DNA of 27,034 nt from JBGLNJ01 sp964353405 (GTDB lineage Bacteria; Chloroflexota; Anaerolineae; Fen-1058): assembly GCA_964353405.1 (NCBI GenBank), contig CAYGWJ010000368.1:1-27034 (forward strand), written 5' to 3'. The position numbers were made by a program, and so were the translations under genes. Under the pieces are notes generated by a model. It was not told where the DNA came from. It did no database searches and saw only the letters and a program-made list of their open reading frames with translations. Shown here piece after piece: positions 22,982 through 27,034 of this stretch; position 1 is the first letter of the stretch; every line of letters starts with the position of its first letter.

Positions 22982-24587
22982 CCAAGTCAAACACGCGCAG
23001 CTTGACCGGCATGTTGCCTTTTACCTCTGCCTTGCCGTCCTTGATTGCCACTTCCACACGGATAAAGTCCAGAAAAGCCCGCTTCATTTCAAAGGTCGGA
23101 TTCTGTAGCCCCCGGATAATCCTCTCCCTGGTAAGCATTGCGTTGTCTATTTCGTCGTTCGTCATGGTCTTGGCTTTCAGTTCTGCGAGTAGTCTATCCC
23201 GATGCTTGCACAGGTCGGTATACTGGTGGTCAATTTCCGTTTCCTTCTCTTTGAGTGTTCGGTACATCAGGCCGCCCTTTTTGACCGTCTTGATTTCGTC
23301 GGCCAGGTTGCGCGCCTCTGCTTCGGTCTTGGAAATTTGCGCCTCTGTTGCCTCTAGCTCAGTCTGTCGTGGTTTCGCTTCTCTTTGCATCATCTCTTGT
23401 GTGTCAGTCAGCCCTTGCCGAAAAGTATCAGCATCGCTCATGCCCTCGATCACGTATCTATCCCACGCCAGATAGTCAAGCAGATCACCCCGGTAGTATT
23501 GGCGATTCGTGCACTGCGATTTTTCCAAGTCCGGGAATTTGTGCACACGGCTTGTGCAACGGTAGTAATAGACATCCGTCCCGGTCTTGGGGAATCCGCC
23601 CATCGGCTTGTTGCAATCGCCGCACCTGATAAAGCCGCGCAAGAGATACTCACGCTTGCCGTTGCGCTTGCTCATGGCCTTGTTGTGCTCGATTCGCTCT
23701 TGGGCCGCGTCCCATGTGCCCCGGTCTACAATGGCTGGCACATTGACGGGAAACGTGTCCCCGATTGCGCGCCGTCCACCTTTGCCAGCACCACCGATGC
23801 GCTTGCCGAATCGCCACATACCGGCGTATACCTCAGAACGAAGCATATCATGCACGGTGCACTCTGACCACATTCCCGGCGCCCGCTTGCGTGGTCGGTT
23901 GCGGCTCTCGCCGGGCGTGGGTGTCTTGGATTCGCTCAGTCTCTTGGCAACTGCATAAAGTGTCATCGGCCCGGTTTCGCCTTCGCCATAGATGTACCAC
24001 TGAAAAATAAGACGCACGACCTTTGCCTCACTCTCTACAATGGTAAAGGTAAAATGACCGTCGCCCGAATGAGCATACCCATAAGGTGCAAGGCCCGTGC
24101 CGACCACTTTACCCAGCTCGGCTTTCCCGTTCATTCCGCGCCGTGACGATTCCAGAATCTTCTCACGCCAGTATTCATTGAAAACACCTTCGATGTTTTC
24201 AGTCATGCGGGATTCTGGCGTATCCTCAGACTTGCCCCGGTTGACAAAGTGAAGCTCGATTCCGGCCCGCTGAAATTCCTCGCGCAGCACTAGAACGTGT
24301 GCCAGCTTACGCGAGAGTCGGTCAGAAGCAAGGACGATCACCGCGTCAATCTCTTGGCGGTCAATCAGTGCGCGCACCTGGTCAAGTCCCGGTCGGTCTA
24401 ACTTCGTGCCTGTGTAGTCGTCTGTGATTTCGGCTACGCTGGTAAAGCCGTGTTGCTCTGCATACTTCCGGCAAGCATCGGTCTGTGTGCCCAGGCTGTA
24501 ACCCTTATCCGCTTGCTCATCTGTGCTCACCCTCGCGTACAACACCGCGCGCTTGTGCCCGTTCGGGCTGAAAGTCGTTTGAGTCAT
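22956..24587 (-). CDS. Large serine recombinase / integrase
   Basis: 543 aa from the ATG at 24587, which has AGGGGG upstream; the frame reaches further but without a ribosome site. The N-terminal resolvase domain begins RAVLYARVSTDEQ with catalytic Ser21, and continues with VIVLASDRLSRK. A recombinase domain follows (PYGYAHSGDGHFTF, VHDMLRSEVYAGMWRFGKR). Next is a zinc ribbon (RGFIRCGDCNKPMGGF with distal CTS and SQC), then a coiled coil (TEAQISKTEAEARNLADEI) as in phage-type integrases. It catalyses integration between short attachment sites. The last eight codons overlap the truncated host gene. The neighbours are the rest of the element, transcribed in the same direction. Confidence 0.93.
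   Translation of the reverse strand: MTQTTFSPNGHKRAVLYARVSTDEQADKGYSLGTQTDACRKYAEQHGFTSVAEITDDYTGTKLDRPGLDQVRALIDRQEIDAVIVLASDRLSRKLAHVLVLREEFQRAGIELHFVNRGKSEDTPESRMTENIEGVFNEYWREKILESSRRGMNGKAELGKVVGTGLAPYGYAHSGDGHFTFTIVESEAKVVRLIFQWYIYGEGETGPMTLYAVAKRLSESKTPTPGESRNRPRKRAPGMWSECTVHDMLRSEVYAGMWRFGKRIGGAGKGGRRAIGDTFPVNVPAIVDRGTWDAAQERIEHNKAMSKRNGKREYLLRGFIRCGDCNKPMGGFPKTGTDVYYYRCTSRVHKFPDLEKSQCTNRQYYRGDLLDYLAWDRYVIEGMSDADTFRQGLTDTQEMMQREAKPRQTELEATEAQISKTEAEARNLADEIKTVKKGGLMYRTLKEKETEIDHQYTDLCKHRDRLLAELKAKTMTNDEIDNAMLTRERIIRGLQNPTFEMKRAFLDFIRVEVAIKDGKAEVKGNMPVKLRVFDLAIESCAMY
22961..22985. other. Probable left attachment junction (attL) of the integrated element
   Basis: Between ACATGGCACAGC and TTTCAATAGCC the interrupted host frame gains its TAG stop, and the recombinase frame runs through the same bases on the other strand (encoding AIESCAMY). 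The exact crossover bases cannot be fixed without the other end. Confidence 0.5.
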
Positions 24588-24597
24588 CTTGTGCCCC

Positions 24598-25020
24598 CTA
24601 CAAATCCTCAGTGGCATTGTCGCCGCTGGTGAGTTCCCGATGCGTGATAGTCGGCATGGATCGCGGTACATTCGGCAATATGACGGTATAGCCGGCTGGC
24701 TTGGTTGCGTTGTGAACCGTGACGCGGGATGTGTCCCTAACGGCTACAATCCTTTCAACCGTGCCGCTCATTCTATCGAGCATCTTGTCAGCGCCCGACA
24801 GGAATCCCCGCACCTCAGTTTTACCGAACCAAAAGCCCGCCAGGAAAACGGGGACAATCAGCAAAGTCGCAATCACGGCCCACCAGTCAGCCACATTGCG
24901 CTCTTGGCTGGCTATCAGTGTCCATAGGCCATAGATCACCAGGCCCAAGACGGCCAGCACGATCACGGCACCGATGATGACACCTGGTACAATCGAGTCA
25001 TGTCTGACTGTCGTTTTCAT
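24598..25020 (-). CDS. Small bitopic or two-helix membrane protein of the element
   Basis: 140 aa from the ATG at 25020, which has GGAGGGG upstream; the longer frame to 25065 ignores that site. Two hydrophobic helices, about residues 10-33 (IVPGVIIGAVIVLAVLGLVI) and 47-66 (AVIATLLIVPVFLAGFWFG), are followed by a polar 70-residue tail. Its position between an FtsK-like translocase and the integrase suggests a transfer or spread accessory protein of the kind called Spd in actinomycete elements. That is only by analogy, as no family is recognised. The stop is 10 bases before the recombinase start. Confidence 0.68.
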   Translation of the reverse strand: MKTTVRHDSIVPGVIIGAVIVLAVLGLVIYGLWTLIASQERNVADWWAVIATLLIVPVFLAGFWFGKTEVRGFLSGADKMLDRMSGTVERIVAVRDTSRVTVHNATKPAGYTVILPNVPRSMPTITHRELTSGDNATEDL

Positions 25021-25035
25021 TCGTTCCCCTCCATG

Positions 25036-25133
25036 TGCCTGCCTGCCTAGATGGTAGACACACACTACCTAACCTCAAAATCGGCGTCAATCGGCTCTGT
25101 GGTGTGTGTGCCTGTCTGGTAGGCAGGCAGGCA
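25036..25133. repeat. Long inverted repeat spanning the 3' end of the FtsK-like gene
   Basis: TGCCTGCCTGCCTA (25036-25049) and TAGGCAGGCAGGCA (25120-25133) are perfect 14-bp arms. Inside them ACACACAC (25058-25065) can pair with GTGTGTGTG (25102-25110). The structure covers the last codons of the translocase gene and the leader of the membrane-protein gene. Confidence 0.7.
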
Positions 25134-26441
25134 GTCATCCGTCAAAGTCCAGCCGTGGTCATTCATCCACCCGTTAGCCTCACGGCCCAAGTCCAACAGC
25201 CGCGCAGCTCGCACGTTGCCAGGTCGCCCAAGTCCGAACGATTCAAGCGCCTTAATCAGCGCCGGGCGTCCTTTGCCCTCGTGTGCATTGACGAGTGACA
25301 CCGCCAGCTCGGGCCCGGTGTACTCCCATCGCGCGGTATCCTCAGTCGGCAAAGTCCCCGCCGCCTCCGGGTCCACGTCCGGCCATTCGCTCAAAGTCGG
25401 CTGGCTGGCGTTCATTTTCTCCAAGTCCGCCGGCGGAATGTAGGCCAGTTGCGCGCGCCTGGTTGCGTTGGGAGTGACGATATAGGAATCACCAGCGCCT
25501 AACAGTCTATCGGCTCTTGGTGTGGCTCCGCCGATCACCACCTCGCTTGCTTTGGCGTTTTCCGTCCGCAGCGCCACACGTCCGGGCAGGTTGCGCCGAA
25601 TCGTGCTATCAGTGAACACGTCACCGACCGGGTGCTGTGTTCCGACGAATAGGTAAACCGCCGCGCCTCTGCCCTGTGTTGCCAGCTTGCGGACAAACTC
25701 AGTAATGAGAGCATCACCTGACTTGCCTGTAAACTCCTGAATCTCATCTATACAGACAATCACCCGGCCCGACTTGTCGTTTTGCTCATATCGTCGGCGC
25801 ATCTCCCGCACCGCCCAGGACAACGCGCCGCGCGCCGATTCAACGTCACAGGCTACAGGCCCAACCAGCCCCTGCAGATGTCCGAGACATCCAAGACCGT
25901 CGCCAAATTTCCCGTCAACCAGAACGAGACGGTTAGACGGATCCCGGGAGAGTTGCGCCAGCGCCGACCGCAAGGCCCAGGTCTTGCCGCTGCCAGTCCA
26001 GCCGCCGAAAAGGTAATGCGGGATTGTGCTGGACACTCCCAGCGTGACGGTTGCGCCAACTTCGTTTTTGCCCGCAATCCATCGCCCGCCGTCTTTGGGA
26101 TGCTGCCCGATGCTTTCAAGCGTGATATTCTTTTCTGCCAGATCGTCGGGCCAGGCCGCTTCGAGTCTGACATAGCGGGACGTGAGGTATACGCTTGGCT
26201 CCCCGCCAAAATGCCAGGGCACAAACTGCCGATGTAAGGCAAAGTCACCACGAGAGAGAACCGCCAACAGACGGCCCGTATCAAGTCCGCAGTGAAGCTC
26301 CAGCGCCCCGGCTCTTGGGCCGCGCACCGTCTCTACACTGTGGATCGTGATAGCCTTGCCGTTGTCCAGCGCACCGGCTTGGGCCGCGTTGCAGATGTCT
26401 TGCGCCCATCTATCGAGTAGAGTCAAGCGATTGTCTTTCAT
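25065..26441 (-). CDS. FtsK/TraB-like DNA translocase
   Basis: 458 aa. The ATPase core has Walker A GWTGSGKT (147-154), LVLVDGKFGDGLG, Walker B RVIVCIDEIQEF (226-237) and the later VYLFVGTQHPVGDVFT and NLPGRVALRTENAKASEVVIGG, all typical of the FtsK/SpoIIIE family. The N-terminal 130 residues are soluble; no membrane domain is present, unlike chromosomal FtsK. The C-terminal region from about residue 370 is helical and may be a winged helix for DNA recognition (PALIKALESFGLGRPGNVRA). In integrative elements of actinomycete type such a protein alone pumps double-stranded DNA between cells. The neighbouring recombinase and small membrane protein fit that role. Confidence 0.87.
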   Translation of the reverse strand: MKDNRLTLLDRWAQDICNAAQAGALDNGKAITIHSVETVRGPRAGALELHCGLDTGRLLAVLSRGDFALHRQFVPWHFGGEPSVYLTSRYVRLEAAWPDDLAEKNITLESIGQHPKDGGRWIAGKNEVGATVTLGVSSTIPHYLFGGWTGSGKTWALRSALAQLSRDPSNRLVLVDGKFGDGLGCLGHLQGLVGPVACDVESARGALSWAVREMRRRYEQNDKSGRVIVCIDEIQEFTGKSGDALITEFVRKLATQGRGAAVYLFVGTQHPVGDVFTDSTIRRNLPGRVALRTENAKASEVVIGGATPRADRLLGAGDSYIVTPNATRRAQLAYIPPADLEKMNASQPTLSEWPDVDPEAAGTLPTEDTARWEYTGPELAVSLVNAHEGKGRPALIKALESFGLGRPGNVRAARLLDLGREANGWMNDHGWTLTDDCLPAYQTGTHTTEPIDADFEVR

Positions 26442-26460
26442 GCCGCACCTATGCTATAAT
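26431..26460 (+). promoter_or_regulatory. Plus-strand promoter (TTGTCT-18-TGCTATAAT)
   Basis: TTGTCT (26431-26436) and an extended -10 TGCTATAAT (TATAAT at 26455-26460) are 18 bp apart. The predicted start, about 26467, coincides with the first base of a 12-bp hairpin. The promoter points against the genes of the element. Confidence 0.5.
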
Positions 26461-26466
26461 TCCGTT

Positions 26467-26535
26467 GTGGTCGTGGGTTCGGCCCTCGGAAGCTTCACCC
26501 ACGACCACGCCAGGGCCAGCCGTTTTCGGTTGGCC
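26467..26535 (+). ncRNA. Candidate small RNA: two tandem hairpins behind a plus-strand promoter
   Basis: Hairpin 1 pairs GTGGTCGTGGGT (26467-26478) with ACCCACGACCAC (26497-26508), a perfect 12-bp stem. Hairpin 2 pairs GGCCAGCCG (26514-26522) with CGGTTGGCC (26527-26535) around a TTTT loop. They fill the gap between two minus-strand genes and would be antisense to the leader of the FtsK-like gene. Alternatively they are operators, terminators or an origin structure. Confidence 0.35.
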
Positions 26536-26541
26536 TTGTGC

Positions 26542-26880
26542 CTATGCGCGCCGCGTAACTCCAACTTTGTCGCGCAGCTTACGAACCTCTGCGCGCAGCG
26601 TGCCCCACCATGCACTGAAAGCCATTGCCTCACCCGCGCCAGTCAGGCCCATTGCGATTTCTTGGGCCGTGCCGACCGTTTGTTTGAGCCAAGCGTTGTA
26701 CTGCTCAAACACGTTTGCCCGCAGCGCATTGCCCAGGGCCGCCAGCGCCATTGTGTGTGCCCGCGTTGACCGCTGATAGTTCGCTGTGCGTGGCCGCGAT
26801 AGTTCCGGGCAGATGATAGGCACAGGCGGATCGAATCCGCGCCGCTGTACCTCATTGACCGTCAACAGTTGCGGTATCAT
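26542..26880 (-). CDS. Small unknown protein of the element
   Basis: 112 aa; the ATG at 26880 has no Shine-Dalgarno, and TACTTA lies 6 bases before it, so a leaderless mRNA is possible. The C-terminal two thirds are helical (LAALGNALRANVFEQYNAWL, then AWWGTLRAEVRKLRDKVG). The N-terminal 40 residues are proline-rich. No domain is recognised. Its place upstream of the translocase and next to the terminal inverted repeat fits a regulator or a DNA-end protein, but that is only position. A coding origin is supported by composition and by the strand shared with its neighbours. Confidence 0.5.
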   Translation of the reverse strand: MIPQLLTVNEVQRRGFDPPVPIICPELSRPRTANYQRSTRAHTMALAALGNALRANVFEQYNAWLKQTVGTAQEIAMGLTGAGEAMAFSAWWGTLRAEVRKLRDKVGVTRRA

Positions 26881-26933
26881 GTCAACTAAGTAGACTCAGA
26901 GTACCGGCAAAGTTGACATTGGAGCGTCGCCAG

Positions 26934-27002
26934 TGACAAAATCTCCGGCAAAATAGTCGGTTTGCAGGGTGTTTTTGCCTTGTGCCGGCCGAGATTTTGT
27001 CA
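26934..27002. repeat. Inverted repeat TGACAAAATCTC / GAGATTTTGTCA upstream of the element genes
   Basis: TGACAAAATCTC followed by CGGCA (26934-26950) pairs with TGCCG, GCC and GAGATTTTGTCA (26983-27002). This is a perfect 12-bp stem plus five more pairs after a three-base bulge, with a loop of 32 bases. CCGGCAAA also occurs as a direct repeat at about 26903 and 26945. It may be an origin of transfer or replication, or an operator. Confidence 0.6.
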
Positions 27003-27034
27003 CACCTGCGGTCCGGATGTCGCTTTTGCTTGGA

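Larger units (their letters stand above)
22975..27034. mobile_element. Integrated element with serine recombinase and FtsK-like translocase (left part)
   Basis: From the interrupted membrane gene to the window end all genes lie on the minus strand and form a module: a large serine recombinase, a small membrane protein, an FtsK/TraB-like ATPase and a small unknown protein, with several strong inverted repeats between and after them. The combination resembles actinomycete-type integrative conjugative elements, which move double-stranded DNA with a single FtsK-like protein. The right end is not in the window, and neither replication nor cargo genes are seen. Confidence 0.72.

Noticed and set aside
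26467..26508. tRNA gene as integration target
   Set aside because: The hairpin contains GGTTCG, but there is no cloverleaf, anticodon arm or proper acceptor pairing. The integration junction is at the other end, in a protein gene.

Overview
The window looks like a chromosomal segment of a member of the Chloroflexota (Anaerolineae-like). This is inferred from the run of polytopic GT-C sugar transferases, the secreted proteins with Thr/Pro-rich linkers, a C-terminus reading YLPVVLRQ, the fibronectin-like ANEVNNVGF domain, and GC-rich coding sequence dotted with 7-bp tandem repeats. No rRNA or tRNA gene was seen.

Left block (1-8490, minus strand): five head-to-tail polytopic membrane proteins. 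Reading in the direction of transcription they are a GT39/ArnT-like glycosyltransferase, two DUF2723 (GT117/TMEM260-like) paralogues, and two further GT-C-like paralogues, the last cut by the window edge. An extended -10 promoter sits just before the first gene and implies a leaderless mRNA. Next come a gene fragment, a two-gene unit (Trm112-like protein and a small membrane protein), a conserved unknown protein, and a divergent creatininase-family hydrolase.

Central block (11099-19862, plus strand): an apparent operon. It begins with a large alpha-2-macroglobulin-like protein that has an N-terminal zinc ribbon and no signal peptide. Its reading frame meets TGA exactly where the thioester cysteine should be (YPFG-TGA-AEQTSS), then stays open for another 360 codons. 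Tightly coupled behind it are an HPr-kinase-like protein, a PqqD-like recognition protein, a radical SAM/SPASM enzyme and a 57-aa precursor-like peptide ending in serine. Further on are a DUF11 fragment, an S26 signal-peptidase-like protein without a membrane anchor, and a membrane-anchored surface protein. This has the architecture of a RiPP pathway attached to a macroglobulin. Either the macroglobulin is a selenoprotein carrying Sec at the thioester position, or it is a very recent pseudogene. The block ends in a decayed gingipain-like C25 peptidase.

Right-central (19857-22981): a small LuxR-type regulator, a DUF4177 protein, an HlyD-type lipoprotein whose signal region is made by a heptanucleotide repeat, and a polytopic membrane protein that stops abruptly.

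Right end (about 22960-27034): the left part of an integrated element. A large serine recombinase reads into the interrupted membrane gene, followed by a small membrane protein, an FtsK/TraB-like DNA translocase, a small unknown protein, and several strong inverted repeats. One of these is a promoter-linked double hairpin that could be a small RNA. The right end of the element lies outside the window.
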